Assembly: GCF_026015965.1 (NCBI RefSeq)
Contig: NZ_CP110383.1
Span: forward strand, 1,057,501 to 1,121,500
Source: Selenomonas sputigena
GTDB lineage: Bacteria; Bacillota; Negativicutes; Selenomonadales; Selenomonadaceae
Reading direction: 5' to 3'
DNA: 64,000 nt
In this document: piece after piece, positions 55,701 through 64,000 of the stretch
Layout: every line of letters starts with the position of its first letter
Numbering within the stretch: the first letter of the stretch is position 1
The notes under the pieces: model-generated
The model's database searches: none
Told to the model about the DNA's origin: nothing
The model's input: the letters and a program-made list of their open reading frames with translations, nothing else
Translations under genes and position numbers: made by a program

Positions 55701-56828
55701 ACTCACGAGCCGCTTCATGACGAAAGGCTTGAAGAGTTCGAGCGCCATCTCCTTCGGCAAACCGCACTGGTGGAGCTTTAGCTCAGGGCCGACGACAATA
55801 ACGGAGCGTCCCGAGTAGTCGACGCGCTTGCCGAGAAGGTTCTGACGGAAGCGTCCCTGCTTGCCCTTGAGCATGTCGGAAAGCGACTTCAGCGGGCGGT
55901 TGCCCGGTCCCGTGACGGGGCGGCCGCGGCGGCCGTTGTCGATCAAAGCGTCGACGGCTTCCTGCAGCATGCGCTTCTCGTTGCGCACGATGATGTCCGG
56001 CGCACCGAGATCGAGGAGACGCTTCAAGCGGTTGTTGCGGTTGATGACGCGGCGATAGAGATCGTTCAAATCACTCGTTGCAAAGCGTCCGCCGTCGAGC
56101 TGCACCATGGGGCGAAGCTCAGGTGGAATGACGGGAACGGCGTCGAGCACCATCCATGAGGGCTGATTGCCCGACTTGCGGAATGCCTCGACGACTTCCA
56201 GGCGGCGGATCGCACGAATCTTGCGCTGTCCGCTGACCTCGCGCAAGTCTTTCCTGAGCTCCTCGTTCATCTTATCGAGATCGAGCTCCACAAGAAGCTC
56301 CTTCACGGCCTCAGCACCCATGCCGACGCGGAAGGCGCTGCCATACTTGGCGCGGTTATCGCGGTATTCGCTCTCCGTCAAGAGCTGCTTCTTGATGAGC
56401 GGCGTATCGCCTGGGTCAAGGACGATGTAGGAAGCGAAGTAGAGAACCTTTTCCAACGCGCGCGGGGAAATGTCCAAGATGAGTCCCATGCGGCTCGGTA
56501 TGCCCTTGAAGTACCAGATATGGGAAACAGGAGCAGCAAGCTCAATGTGGCCCATGCGCTCGCGACGCACTTTGGCGCGCGTCACCTCGACGCCGCAGCG
56601 GTCGCAGACGACGCCCTTGAAGCGAATCCTCTTGTACTTGCCGCAGTGGCATTCCCAATCGTGCGTCGGTCCGAAGATGCGCTCGCAGAAGAGCCCGTCG
56701 CGCTCGGGTTTCAGCGTGCGGTAGTTGATCGTCTCCGGCTTCTTGACCTCACCATAGGACCACTCGCGGATCTTGTCCGGCGATGCCAGACCGATGCGCA
56801 TCGAGTCAAATTCGTTTACATCCAACAA
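52746..56828 (-). CDS. rpoC: DNA-directed RNA polymerase beta' subunit
   Basis: Catalytic subunit of RNA polymerase. The 1360-residue protein has the N-terminal zinc site (CHCGKYK...CDRCG), the active-site magnesium motif [14 protein letters not shown] (~residue 448), and the trigger-loop/bridge-helix region. The second zinc site is [15 protein letters not shown], and [20 protein letters not shown] follows. The C-terminus is an acidic tail rich in Glu. The start is TTG (56828), followed by a second TTG, after AAGGGAG. It begins 17 nt after rpoB. No split or intein is seen. Confidence 0.98.
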   Translation of the reverse strand: MLDVNEFDSMRIGLASPDKIREWSYGEVKKPETINYRTLKPERDGLFCERIFGPTHDWECHCGKYKRIRFKGVVCDRCGVEVTRAKVRRERMGHIELAAPVSHIWYFKGIPSRMGLILDISPRALEKVLYFASYIVLDPGDTPLIKKQLLTESEYRDNRAKYGSAFRVGMGAEAVKELLVELDLDKMNEELRKDLREVSGQRKIRAIRRLEVVEAFRKSGNQPSWMVLDAVPVIPPELRPMVQLDGGRFATSDLNDLYRRVINRNNRLKRLLDLGAPDIIVRNEKRMLQEAVDALIDNGRRGRPVTGPGNRPLKSLSDMLKGKQGRFRQNLLGKRVDYSGRSVIVVGPELKLHQCGLPKEMALELFKPFVMKRLVSSALAQNIKSAKHMVERARPEVWDMLEEVIKEHPVLLNRAPTLHRLGIQAFEPVLTEGRALKLHPLACTAYNADFDGDQMAIHLPLSAEAQAEARILMLAANHILAPKDGRPIIVPTQDMVLGSYYLTILRPGALGEGKIVTGIEEALLMYQHQELALQAEIQARIEGYGLVKTSLGRMIFNEILPQELRYYHKDEETGQWCLGIRMDKKQLGKLVANCFDHFGAARTAVVIDDVKNLGYHYACLAGMTVAISDIIVPEKKQDILAATKKQVNGIERQFSRGLITDEERYNKVIALWTQATDDVTDAMMDNMDAFNPIFMMADSGARGNKQQMRQLAGMRGLMADPSGKIIDLPITANFREGLTVSDYFISSHGARKGLADTALRTADSGYLTRRLVDVAQDVIVREDDCDVESINLLRERARLAESAADAIEILDEQLVGRLTAADIMSPATDELLLPKDTVLTEGDLELLAEEDVHEIVLRGSSLTSEAIISSTMVSEKIALGEPDEARRAEIKHAMIHEMLGKETRYAVTDSEGTEIVPAAVDLTEEQIEAILASDAKELKVRNNNVRGIEVEAIKEGNGIIESLEDRITGRVLAEDIFNPETGEKVASLNDAIDEALAKKIAAVRERVSIRSVLTCKSQFGVCVKCYGRDLANQTEVEVGEAVGTIAAQSIGEPGTQLTMRTFHTGGVAGEDITQGLPRVEELFEARKPKHHAIIAEIEGTVEITDTGKGMRKLLIVPESGESREYAIPYGARLALHDGDHLMPGDRLTEGSINPHDILRVCGLRDTQRYLVYEVQKVYKSQGVEINDKHIEVMVRQMLHKVKIEEAGTTSFLPGEYVDINSFEAANAVAIEADGEPAVAKPILLGITKASLATDSFLSAASFQETTRVLTDAAIKGKVDPLIGLKENVIIGKLIPAGTGMGRYRNIAVVDPNPPAPEPPEGDGEEMAAESEETLTEEPTLNAEEAVEEKEDKATEENISA

Positions 56829-56845
56829 CGAGGGTTCACTCCCTT

Positions 56846-59800
56846 CTACTTATCCGAGAAATCGTCATCGCTCATCACATCGTCCGCGATGTCATCCATC
56901 TCCCCCATAGTCTCGAAACTGCTGAAATCGGCAATGATCTCATCGCCGTTCAACTCCTCGGAGGATTCTTCCTCGGTTTCTTCACCCGCTTCAGCGTCCG
57001 CAGGCGGCTGTTCCTTATCTTTCTGCGCAGCGACTCCCGCGACGTCGAGGTCGAGTTCGTGCGCCGTCGCATTGATATCGTCGTCATCGTCGTGGATGAC
57101 GATCTCCTGTGCGTCTTCCGTGAGTACCTTGATGTCAAGGCCAATGCTCTGCAGTTCCTTGATGAGCACCTTGAACGATTCGGGCACGCCAGGTTCCGGG
57201 ATATTCTCGCCCTTGACGATGGCCTCGTACGTCTTGACGCGTCCGACGACGTCGTCGGACTTCACCGTGAGGATTTCCTGCAGGGTGTACGCCGCGCCGT
57301 AGGCCTCAAGCGCCCAGACCTCCATCTCACCGAAGCGCTGGCCACCGAACTGCGCCTTGCCGCCCAGTGGCTGCTGCGTGACGAGCGAGTACGGCCCCGT
57401 CGAACGCGCATGAATCTTGTCGTCGACGAGATGATGGAGCTTGAGCATGTAAACGCAGCCAACCGTCACACGATTTTCAAACGGCTCTCCCGTGCGTCCG
57501 TCGTAGAGGATTGTCTTGCCATCCTCGGGCAGTCCTGCGGCGCGAATCGTGCCGAACACTTCGGCGTCACCCGCGCCGTCGAAGACGGGCGTCGCGATGT
57601 GGATGCCCGCGACGTCCGGCTTCGGCACGCCATGCGTCTCGACATCGTAGCCGATCGAGCGCAGGCGCTCGCCCACCGTCGGGTCACCCGCCTTGATCTG
57701 CATGCCGAGGGCGCGCACCGCCATGCCCAGATGCGTTTCCAGGATCTGTCCGATGTTCATGCGTGAAGGCACGCCCAACGGGTTGAGCACGATATCGACC
57801 GGCGTGCCGTCCGGCAGGAATGGCATGTCCTCCTGACGCATGATGCGCGAGACGACGCCCTTGTTGCCGTGACGGCCGGACATCTTGTCACCGACCGAGA
57901 TCTTGCGCTTCTGCGCGATGTAGACGCGCACGAGATGATTGACGCCCGGCGGCAGCTCGTCGTTGTTCTCACGGCTGAACGACTTGACGTCGACGATCTT
58001 TCCCGCTTCGCCGTGCGGCACGCGAAGCGATGTGTCGCGCACCTCGCGCGCCTTTTCGCCGAATATGGCCCGCAGCAGGCGTTCTTCCGCCGTCAGCTCC
58101 GTCTCGCCCTTCGGCGTGACCTTGCCGACGAGGATGTCGCCCGGCAGCACGTCGGCGCCGATGGAAATGACGCCGTTTTCATCGAGATCCTTCAGTGCAT
58201 CGCCCGAAACGTTCGGGATGTCGCGCGTGATCTCTTCCGAACCGAGCTTTGTATCGCGCGCATCGCATTCGTATTCCTCGATGTGGATGGATGTGTAGAG
58301 GTCGCGCTTTACAAGGTTCTCCGAAAGGAGTATGGCATCCTCGTAGTTGTAACCTTCCCACGGCATGTAAGCGACGATGATATTGTAACCGAGCGCAAGC
58401 TCGCCGTGATCCGTCGCAGGACCGTCGGCGATCGGCTGCTTCTCGAAGACCTCCTCGCCCTTATGGACAATCGGCACCTGGTTGATGCATGTGCCCTGGT
58501 TCGAGCGCTGGTACTTCTGAAGTTTGTAAATGTCGAGATCGCCCTCGTGCGTGCGCACCTGAATCTGATCGGCCGTGACCTTCTCGATGACGCCCGCACG
58601 CTTCGCGAGAATCATGACGCCCGAGTCGCACGCCGCCTTGTACTCCATGCCCGTGCCGACGAGAGGCGCCTGCGTGCGCAGAAGCGGCACGGCCTGACGC
58701 TGCATGTTCGCTCCCATTAGGGCGCGGTTCGCATCGTCGTTTTCGAGGAACGGAATCATCGCCGTGGCGATGGAGACGACCTGCTTCGGTGAAACGTCCA
58801 TGTAGTCGACGCGATCGCGCGCCACGAGAACCGTCTCCTCATTGTAACGCGCCGTGACGCGCTCGTTGACAAACCAGCCGTTTTCGTCGAGCGGTTCGTT
58901 CGCCTGCGCGATGACGATCTTGTTCTCCTCGTCTGCCGTCAGGTAGCGCACATCGTCCGTCACGCGGTGCGCCGCCTTGTCCACCTTGCGGTACGGCGTC
59001 TCCATGAAGCCGAACTGGTTGACGCGCGCGTAGTTCGACAGCGAACCAATGAGGCCAATGTTCGGACCTTCCGGCGTCTCGATCGGGCACATGCGTCCAT
59101 AGTGGGAGTTGTGGACGTCTCGCACCTCGAAGCCTGCGCGCTCGCGCGAGAGACCGCCGGGGCCGAGCGCTGAGAGGCGGCGCTTGTGCGTAAGTTCCGA
59201 CAGCGGATTGTGCTGATCCATGAACTGCGAGAGCTGAGACGAGCCAAAGAACTCCTTGATTGCCGCGACGACAGGACGAATGTTGATGAGCGCCTGCGGC
59301 GTGATGACGTCGACATCCTGGATCGTCATGCGTTCCTTGACCACGCGCTCCATGCGCGAAAGGCCGATGCGGAACTGGTTCTGCAAAAGTTCGCCGACGG
59401 AGCGCACGCGGCGATTGCCCAGATGATCGATGTCGTCCGTCGTACCGACGCCGTCCATGAGGTTCAGCAGATAGTTGATGGACGCCATGACGTCGTTGCA
59501 CGTGATCGTGCGATGATTGTAAGGAAGCGTGCGCGAGCACAAAACCTTCATGCTCTTGCCGTCGCCCGTCTGCGTGCGCACAAAAAAGACGGCGGGCTTA
59601 TCCTCGCCGAAAAGCGCATCCTCCTGCTCCGCTGTGATGTTTTCAAGCATCGCCTCGTCGACGGCGACGTCAGCCGGCACGACGACCTCGCCCGTATCCT
59701 TGTCCACGATGGGCTGCGCGAGCACCCTGCCGAGAATGCGGCGCTTCCAGCCCAGCTTCTTCGTCAGCTTGTAGCGACCGACCATCGCGAGATCGTAGCG

Positions 59801-60583
59801 CTTGGGATCGAAGAAAAGGCTGTCGAGGAGCTGCTGCGCATTGTCGACCGTCGGCGGCTCGCCGGGGCGCAGACGCTTGTAGATCTCGACGAGAGCCTCC
59901 TCCTTGGAGCTTGCGCCGTCGCGCTCCAGCGTTGCCTGGATGCGCTCATCGTAGTTGAACAGCTCGGCGATCGCACTGTTGGAGCTGTAGCCGAGCGCAC
60001 GCACAAGGATGGTCACGGGCAGTTTCCTCGTGCGGTCGATGCGTACGGAAATGACGTCGTTCGCATCCGTTTCCAGCTCAATCCACGCGCCGCGGTTCGG
60101 AATGATCGTCGCGTTATAGAGCTTCTTGCCCGTGGTGTCGATCGTCTCACCGTAGTAAGCGCCCGGCGAACGCACGAGCTGGCTGACGATGACACGCTCC
60201 GCGCCGTTGATGATGAAGGTTCCTGTATCAGTCATGAGCGGAAAATCACCCATGAACACTTCCTGTTCCTTGATTTCGCCCGTCTCGCGATTGATCAGGC
60301 GCACGTTGACGCGCAGCGGCGCTGCGAGCGTAACGTCCCTCTCCTTGCACTCATCAAGCTCGTACTTCGGCTCGCCGAGCGAGAAGTCTTCAAAGGACAG
60401 CACAAGATTTCCAGTAAAATCTTGAATCGGTGAAATATCCTGGAAGATCTCCCGCAGGCCCTCCTTCAAGAACCATTCGTAGGAGTTCCTCTGAATATCC
60501 AAAAGATGCGGCATATCCATGACTTCCTTGATCCTTGCATAGGTATACCTGTTTCTCTTGCCCACCGGCACAGGACTAAACAT
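56846..60583 (-). CDS. rpoB: DNA-directed RNA polymerase beta subunit
   Basis: The 1245-residue beta subunit. The rifampicin region [20 protein letters not shown] followed by [13 protein letters not shown] has wild-type residues at the usual resistance sites. Other parts are [17 protein letters not shown] and [17 protein letters not shown]. The C-terminal tail is long and acidic (~90 residues ending in DDDFSDK). The best start is ATG at 60583 ([15 protein letters not shown]) after GAGGGA; a GTG 12 nt upstream sits on the ribosome site. The ~250-nt leader holds a terminator hairpin. No rplJ/rplL lies upstream. Confidence 0.98.
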   Translation of the reverse strand: MFSPVPVGKRNRYTYARIKEVMDMPHLLDIQRNSYEWFLKEGLREIFQDISPIQDFTGNLVLSFEDFSLGEPKYELDECKERDVTLAAPLRVNVRLINRETGEIKEQEVFMGDFPLMTDTGTFIINGAERVIVSQLVRSPGAYYGETIDTTGKKLYNATIIPNRGAWIELETDANDVISVRIDRTRKLPVTILVRALGYSSNSAIAELFNYDERIQATLERDGASSKEEALVEIYKRLRPGEPPTVDNAQQLLDSLFFDPKRYDLAMVGRYKLTKKLGWKRRILGRVLAQPIVDKDTGEVVVPADVAVDEAMLENITAEQEDALFGEDKPAVFFVRTQTGDGKSMKVLCSRTLPYNHRTITCNDVMASINYLLNLMDGVGTTDDIDHLGNRRVRSVGELLQNQFRIGLSRMERVVKERMTIQDVDVITPQALINIRPVVAAIKEFFGSSQLSQFMDQHNPLSELTHKRRLSALGPGGLSRERAGFEVRDVHNSHYGRMCPIETPEGPNIGLIGSLSNYARVNQFGFMETPYRKVDKAAHRVTDDVRYLTADEENKIVIAQANEPLDENGWFVNERVTARYNEETVLVARDRVDYMDVSPKQVVSIATAMIPFLENDDANRALMGANMQRQAVPLLRTQAPLVGTGMEYKAACDSGVMILAKRAGVIEKVTADQIQVRTHEGDLDIYKLQKYQRSNQGTCINQVPIVHKGEEVFEKQPIADGPATDHGELALGYNIIVAYMPWEGYNYEDAILLSENLVKRDLYTSIHIEEYECDARDTKLGSEEITRDIPNVSGDALKDLDENGVISIGADVLPGDILVGKVTPKGETELTAEERLLRAIFGEKAREVRDTSLRVPHGEAGKIVDVKSFSRENNDELPPGVNHLVRVYIAQKRKISVGDKMSGRHGNKGVVSRIMRQEDMPFLPDGTPVDIVLNPLGVPSRMNIGQILETHLGMAVRALGMQIKAGDPTVGERLRSIGYDVETHGVPKPDVAGIHIATPVFDGAGDAEVFGTIRAAGLPEDGKTILYDGRTGEPFENRVTVGCVYMLKLHHLVDDKIHARSTGPYSLVTQQPLGGKAQFGGQRFGEMEVWALEAYGAAYTLQEILTVKSDDVVGRVKTYEAIVKGENIPEPGVPESFKVLIKELQSIGLDIKVLTEDAQEIVIHDDDDDINATAHELDLDVAGVAAQKDKEQPPADAEAGEETEEESSEELNGDEIIADFSSFETMGEMDDIADDVMSDDDFSDK

Positions 60584-60660
60584 TAAATCCCTCACCCCTT
60601 AGCCAAATATCGGTCTATAACCAAAAGCACGCAAAAAAGACAACGAAGGACAGGAAAGCC

Positions 60661-60701
60661 AAAAAAAGACAAGGCATAAAACTGTCGCTTGATACCTTGT
60701 C
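60661..60701 (-). terminator. Intrinsic-terminator hairpin in the rpoB leader
   Basis: Minus strand: 10-bp stem GACAAGGTAT/ATGCCTTGTC followed by TTTTTTT. It lies ~80 nt before rpoB and ~140 nt after the promoter start. The 60584-60912 gap otherwise holds only this hairpin and the promoter; I see no gene in it. Confidence 0.75.
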
Positions 60702-60847
60702 CGCTCTCTCCCATCTTGCTCGCTATCATTCGGGAAGCGCTGATAAATGCAGCGATTCCTTTACGTTTATTCAGTTCTCATGCGTCCAACAATGCGTTAA
60801 ACGCGCAAATGCGCATAGTTGGAATAACATACACGCTGTAATAAGTG

Positions 60848-60876
60848 ATTCTAGCATGGGATTATCCAATATTCAA
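60848..60876 (-). promoter_or_regulatory. Promoter of rpoBC
   Basis: -35 TTGAAT (60876-60871), 17-bp spacer, -10 TAGAAT (60853-60848). It gives a leader of about 250 nt. Confidence 0.65.
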
Positions 60877-60912
60877 TGGGTCTTTTCTCCCTTAAGAAAA
60901 TTTTTCACAGAT

Positions 60913-61353
60913 TTATTCACGATAGGCGATCGCATTCTCCTCGCACCAATCACGCGCAAGCGCGAGAAGACTCGACGAAAGATGTGCCTGCCAGGCTGCC
61001 GCCAAGGAAAGGCTCTGCACCGCACGTCGAAAGCGCAGCCGGGCAGAAGCGCCGCGCAGGGTTTCCTCAAGGGCAACACGCGCCTCCTGAGGCACCTTTT
61101 CTGCAAAAGTCTGCATGATGGAGCGAATCTCTGCATCGTAGATGTCGGGCAGCGGCACATAGCGCTGCCAATCCTCCTCAATGGAAAGCAGCCGTTCCAT
61201 GCGCACTTCCTCCCGAGACGTCGCTTCGGCTCGCGCGTCGGATTCGTCTTCTCCCATCAAGATGATGCGCCCATCACGCGTATCGGCATAGCCCTGCAAT
61301 ACATCTGTCTTTTCCAGTGCAGCGGCCAGCTCCTGCAAAGAGATTTCCAACAA
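60913..61353 (-). CDS. UPF0158 family protein
   Basis: A 146-residue protein matching the UPF0158 pattern: a charged N-terminal part, then YVPLPDIYDAEIRSIMQTFAEKV, and the GASARLRFRRAVQ region near the end. The family has no established function. No membrane segment or metal motif is seen. It ends ~330 nt before rpoB and starts 12 nt after tyrA, so it closes the GNAT-aroF-tyrA run of minus-strand genes. Confidence 0.8.
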   Translation of the reverse strand: MLEISLQELAAALEKTDVLQGYADTRDGRIILMGEDESDARAEATSREEVRMERLLSIEEDWQRYVPLPDIYDAEIRSIMQTFAEKVPQEARVALEETLRGASARLRFRRAVQSLSLAAAWQAHLSSSLLALARDWCEENAIAYRE

Positions 61354-61365
61354 TCTCCCTCCCCG

Positions 61366-62253
61366 TCATACGAGATCGTACATCTTTTCCGTGCGGTCGA
61401 GGATGGCGTCACGCCGCTCCTTGCTCGCGGCAAAGTAGCGATGCACGGCTTCACGATCGCCCGCTTCGATGGAAGCGATGACCGTTCCGAGGATCGCCTG
61501 CAGATCGCGCAAGTGACCCGTGATTGCCTCTCGGTTCGTCATGCAGATATCCGCCCACATATCGGCGTTCGAAGATGCAATGCGTGTCGTATCCTTGAAG
61601 CCGCCACCTGCGAGCTTCAGGCACGATTCCATGTCGCCTTCGCTCTGGTTGAGGAGCGTCACAAGTGCCGCTGCCGTCACATGCGGCACATGGCTGATGA
61701 TTGAAGCGCAGCGATCATGCTTTTGTATATCGAGGCGCAGGAAGTTCGCCTCCGTATGCGAAAGCACCGACATCAATTTCTCGTGCGCCTCGGGCGGCGC
61801 TCCCGTATCCTCGACGATGACGTAAGCCTTGTGCCGGAAGAGGTCGGCGGACGCCGCCTCGACGCCGCTCTTCTCGCGCCCCGTCATCGGATGGCCCGCG
61901 ATGTAGTGGACGCCCGCGGGCAGAATGCCCTGGATGTGCTGCCAAAGATATGCCTTCGTGCTTCCCGCATCCGTCAAGATCGCGCCTTTCTTGAGATACG
62001 GCACGATTCGTTCCAGCATCGGCGTCATCTGCAGCACGGGCGTCGCCAGAAACACGATGTCAGCACCCTCGACGACTTCGCGAACGTCGGGCGACGCCAT
62101 GTCGACAGCGCCGCGCTTTACGGCAAGATCCATGGACTTCTGCGTGCGGCAGAGTCCCGTGATGAAGATGTCCGCTCCGAGCTTCTCCTTTAAGCAAAGT
62201 CCCAAAGAGCCGCCGATGAGTCCGACGCCGATGATAGCCAGTTTCATCTTCAT
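61366..62253 (-). CDS. tyrA: Prephenate dehydrogenase TyrA
   Basis: Oxidises prephenate to 4-hydroxyphenylpyruvate in tyrosine synthesis, using NAD(P). The 295-residue protein has the nucleotide-binding LAIIGVGLIGGSLGLCL at the N-terminus, ADIVFLATPVLQM, TDAGSTKAYLW and GHPMTGREKSGVEAAS with the catalytic His. There is no ACT or chorismate-mutase domain. It overlaps the aroF stop by 4 nt, so the two aromatic genes are coupled. Confidence 0.95.
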   Translation of the reverse strand: MKMKLAIIGVGLIGGSLGLCLKEKLGADIFITGLCRTQKSMDLAVKRGAVDMASPDVREVVEGADIVFLATPVLQMTPMLERIVPYLKKGAILTDAGSTKAYLWQHIQGILPAGVHYIAGHPMTGREKSGVEAASADLFRHKAYVIVEDTGAPPEAHEKLMSVLSHTEANFLRLDIQKHDRCASIISHVPHVTAAALVTLLNQSEGDMESCLKLAGGGFKDTTRIASSNADMWADICMTNREAITGHLRDLQAILGTVIASIEAGDREAVHRYFAASKERRDAILDRTEKMYDLV

Positions 62254-63263
62254 GCCTCGCGCCCCATGAAGTGTGCAATGTCACGCACCTCTTCCATCGT
62301 CTTCTGGAAATTCTCGGGCGTCAGGGACTGGTCGCCGTCCGAAAGCGCGACTTCAGGATGCGGATGAACCTCGATGATGAGACCGTCCGCACCGGCCGCG
62401 ATTGCCGCACGCGCCATCGCGGGCACCATCTGCCAACGCCCTGTGCCGTGGCTCGGGTCGACGATGATCGGCAGGTGCGAGATCTCCTTGATGGCAGCGA
62501 CGGCGCTCAGATCGAGCGTATTGCGCGTATACGTCTCGTAAGTGCGTATGCCGCGCTCGCAGAATACGACGTTGTCGTTACCGCCGGCCATGATGTACTC
62601 CGCCGCGTTGAGCCACTCGCTGATGGTCGCGGAAAGGCCGCGCTTCAAAAGTACAGGCGTATGCACCTTGCCGACTTCTTTGAGCAGCTGGAAGTTCTGC
62701 ATGTTGCGCGCACCGATCTGGATCATGTCGGCATACTTCGTGATCAGTTCGACGTCGTTGATGTTCACGATCTCCGTCACGACCTTGAGCCCCGTCTTGT
62801 CCGCCGCCTCGCGCAGCATCTTCAGCCCCTCTTCCGCCAGTCCTTGGAAATCATAGGGCGAAGTGCGCGGTTTGAAGGCACCGCCGCGCAGGAACTTGGC
62901 GCCGTACTTCTTCACGCACTCGGCCGCTTCCATGAGCTGCTCCATGCTCTCGACAGCGCACGGTCCCGCCATGACCGTCAAGTGCCCCGCGCCGATCTTC
63001 ACGCCTCCGACGTCGATGACGGTGTCTTCGGGCTTGAACTCGCGGCTTACAAGTTTGTACTTCTCCGTGATGCGCACCGTCTTTTCCACCCCGTCGAGAG
63101 AATTCATCTGCAGTCCTGCAATGATCTTTTTGTCACCGATCACGCCGACGATCGTGCGTTCATCGCCTTCCGAAAGATGGTACTTGAGACCGGTTCGCGT
63201 GATTTTCTGCTCCACTTTCTCAAGGTTTTCCTTTGTCGACGTCGGACTCATTACAATGATCAT
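62250..63263 (-). CDS. aroF: 3-deoxy-7-phosphoheptulonate synthase (DAHP synthase, AroF/Bacillus type)
   Basis: First enzyme of the shikimate pathway, joining PEP and erythrose-4-phosphate. The ~337-residue protein has an N-terminal ferredoxin-like regulatory domain (~80 residues, MIIVMSPTSTKENLEKVEQK). The type I-beta barrel follows, with MAGPCAVES, LRGGAFKPRTSPYDFQG, IGARNMQN, IIVDPSHGTGRW and EVHPHPEVALSDGDQ. The start is ATG at 63263 after GCAGGAGG; the upstream extension overlaps the next gene. It is coupled to tyrA. The N-terminal domain suggests feedback control by an aromatic end product. Confidence 0.95.
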   Translation of the reverse strand: MIIVMSPTSTKENLEKVEQKITRTGLKYHLSEGDERTIVGVIGDKKIIAGLQMNSLDGVEKTVRITEKYKLVSREFKPEDTVIDVGGVKIGAGHLTVMAGPCAVESMEQLMEAAECVKKYGAKFLRGGAFKPRTSPYDFQGLAEEGLKMLREAADKTGLKVVTEIVNINDVELITKYADMIQIGARNMQNFQLLKEVGKVHTPVLLKRGLSATISEWLNAAEYIMAGGNDNVVFCERGIRTYETYTRNTLDLSAVAAIKEISHLPIIVDPSHGTGRWQMVPAMARAAIAAGADGLIIEVHPHPEVALSDGDQSLTPENFQKTMEEVRDIAHFMGREA

Positions 63264-63282
63264 GACACAACCTCCTGCAAAA

Positions 63283-63756
63283 TCAATGACTGTTCGCGTC
63301 CGCAGCCTCCCGCACCATGGCGATCTCGTCACAGTTCGGAAACTTCGGACAGTCGATGCATTCCTTCCAGACCTTCTGCGGCAACTCCTCCTTGGCAACG
63401 ATATGGAAACCGAGCGTCTTGAAGAAGCCCGGCTTGTACGTCAATGTGAAGAATCGCCGCACGCCGAGTGCACGCCCTTCCTCCATGAGCCGATGCACGA
63501 TTTCCGATCCGATGCCGCAGCGTGCAAGCGCAGGGTCGACCGCCATCGTGCGAACCTCTGCGAGGCCGTCCCACATCATGTGCAGGCCGCCGACGCCGAC
63601 GATCTTGCCCTCATCATCTTCGGCAACGATCATATCGCGCAGCGTCTCGTAGAGGGTGTTGCGCGAACGTGCGAGCATCGCGCCCTCCGCCGCATAGTCG
63701 TTCACGAGATGAAAGATGCTCTCCACATCAGCGAACACGGCCTTTCTGTACTTCAA
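63283..63756 (-). CDS. GNAT N-acetyltransferase, ArgA-like (short form)
   Basis: A 157-residue GNAT enzyme with the acetyl-CoA loop ALARCGIGSEIVHRLMEEG and VGVGGLHMMWDGLAEVRTMAVD. Its C-terminus FFKTLGFHIVAKEELPQKVW followed by ECIDCPKFPNCDE is characteristic of short stand-alone N-acetylglutamate synthase-like proteins. Glutamate acetylation is therefore likely but not proven; other GNAT substrates are possible. It lies 19 nt upstream of aroF. The cysteine cluster near the end (C-x2-C-x5-C) is a family feature, possibly metal-binding. Confidence 0.85.
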   Translation of the reverse strand: MKYRKAVFADVESIFHLVNDYAAEGAMLARSRNTLYETLRDMIVAEDDEGKIVGVGGLHMMWDGLAEVRTMAVDPALARCGIGSEIVHRLMEEGRALGVRRFFTLTYKPGFFKTLGFHIVAKEELPQKVWKECIDCPKFPNCDEIAMVREAADANSH

Positions 63757-63777
63757 AATCTTTCCCCCATTCGCTGC

Positions 63778-64000
63778 TCACTCACGGCTTGGGCAGACAT
63801 CCGCGAGCGGACACTCGCCGCAGAGCGGGCGATTCGCCTTGCATATGCGCCTGCCGTGGTAGATGAGCCAGTGGTGCGCCGCACTCCACTTTTCGCGCGG
63901 AATCGCCTTCATCAGCCCCTTCTCCACCGCGAGCGGCGTCTCGCCCACAGCGAGCTTCAAGCGGTTCGCTATGCGAAAAACGTGCGTATCGACGGCGATG
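63778..64000 (-). CDS. nth: Endonuclease III (partial, C-terminal end)
   Basis: Only the C-terminal ~73 residues are inside the window; the start lies beyond the right edge. The visible part has VDTHVFRIANRLKLA, with the helix-hairpin-helix-side Asp, and HHWLIYHGRRICKANRP. The [4Fe-4S] motif C-x6-C-x2-C-x5-C (CKANRPLCGECPLADVC) matches Nth. It is a DNA glycosylase/AP lyase for oxidised pyrimidines. It is followed on the minus strand by the GNAT gene after 21 nt. Confidence 0.93.
   Translation of the reverse strand, partial: IAVDTHVFRIANRLKLAVGETPLAVEKGLMKAIPREKWSAAHHWLIYHGRRICKANRPLCGECPLADVCPSRE

Overview
The window (64 kb, GC-rich, high coding density) reads as a chromosome segment of an anaerobic Negativicutes bacterium, most likely Selenomonas or a close relative. 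This is inference. It rests on the anaerobic (CbiD/CbiG/CbiT/CbiE) cobalamin pathway, a heterodimeric methylmalonyl-CoA mutase of the succinate-propionate type, [FeFe]-hydrogenase maturation (HydF), and Firmicute-type division genes (sepF, zapA). I found 52 protein genes, two of them cut by the window ends. I saw no tRNA, rRNA, CRISPR array, prophage or transposase.

Region 1 (1-13.3 kb, minus strand) is a near-complete anaerobic cobalamin operon, cbiD-E-T-F-G-H-J-C-A-cobU-cbiP-cbiB-cobS-cobD-cobC. Its genes mostly overlap or nearly touch. It starts from a good sigma-70-like promoter at 13292-13319 and has no visible riboswitch. It is interrupted by copies of a dispersed hairpin-bearing repeat (1293-1335, 4836-5045, and a diverged copy that carries the cbiD promoter).

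Region 2 (13.4-20.1 kb, minus strand) is the B12-dependent methylmalonyl-CoA mutase operon: mutA, mutB, meaB and an MsrA-fold gene that lacks the catalytic cysteine. It is preceded by a clear cobalamin riboswitch (about 19825-19980) and two terminator hairpins. Its promoter shares its -35 box with a divergent promoter for a small hypothetical gene.

Region 3 (20.4-34.1 kb) is mixed. It holds a long type I-like glutamine synthetase with a leader attenuator, hypF-hydF (hydrogenase maturation), a tandem pair of soluble methyl-accepting chemotaxis proteins, murI-thioesterase-azlCD, a membrane acyltransferase, pepD and sepF.

Region 4 (34.2-49.2 kb, minus strand) holds typA, smc-ftsY, a LysR regulator, cbiL followed by a FecBCD/BtuFCD-type importer, zapA and pheST. 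The cbiL transporter operon has a perfect 19-bp palindrome exactly between its -35 and -10 boxes. cbiL is the precorrin-2 methyltransferase missing from region 1, so the two regions together make most of the corrin ring. Cobaltochelatase, uroporphyrinogen methyltransferase, cobT and the adenosyltransferase are not in the window.

Region 5 (49.3-64 kb) holds a U32 peptidase-family gene and a class III aminotransferase on plus, then rpoBC, a UPF0158 gene, tyrA, aroF, a GNAT acetyltransferase and the C-terminal end of endonuclease III on minus. rpoB has a roughly 250-nt leader with an intrinsic-terminator hairpin and is not next to rplJL.

Functionally, the window links making and importing corrinoids to a B12-dependent propionate-pathway enzyme. 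The B12-sensing RNA sits on the B12-using operon rather than on the B12-making one. Several other operons (glnA, pheST, cbiL, rpoBC) appear to carry terminator hairpins in their leaders.
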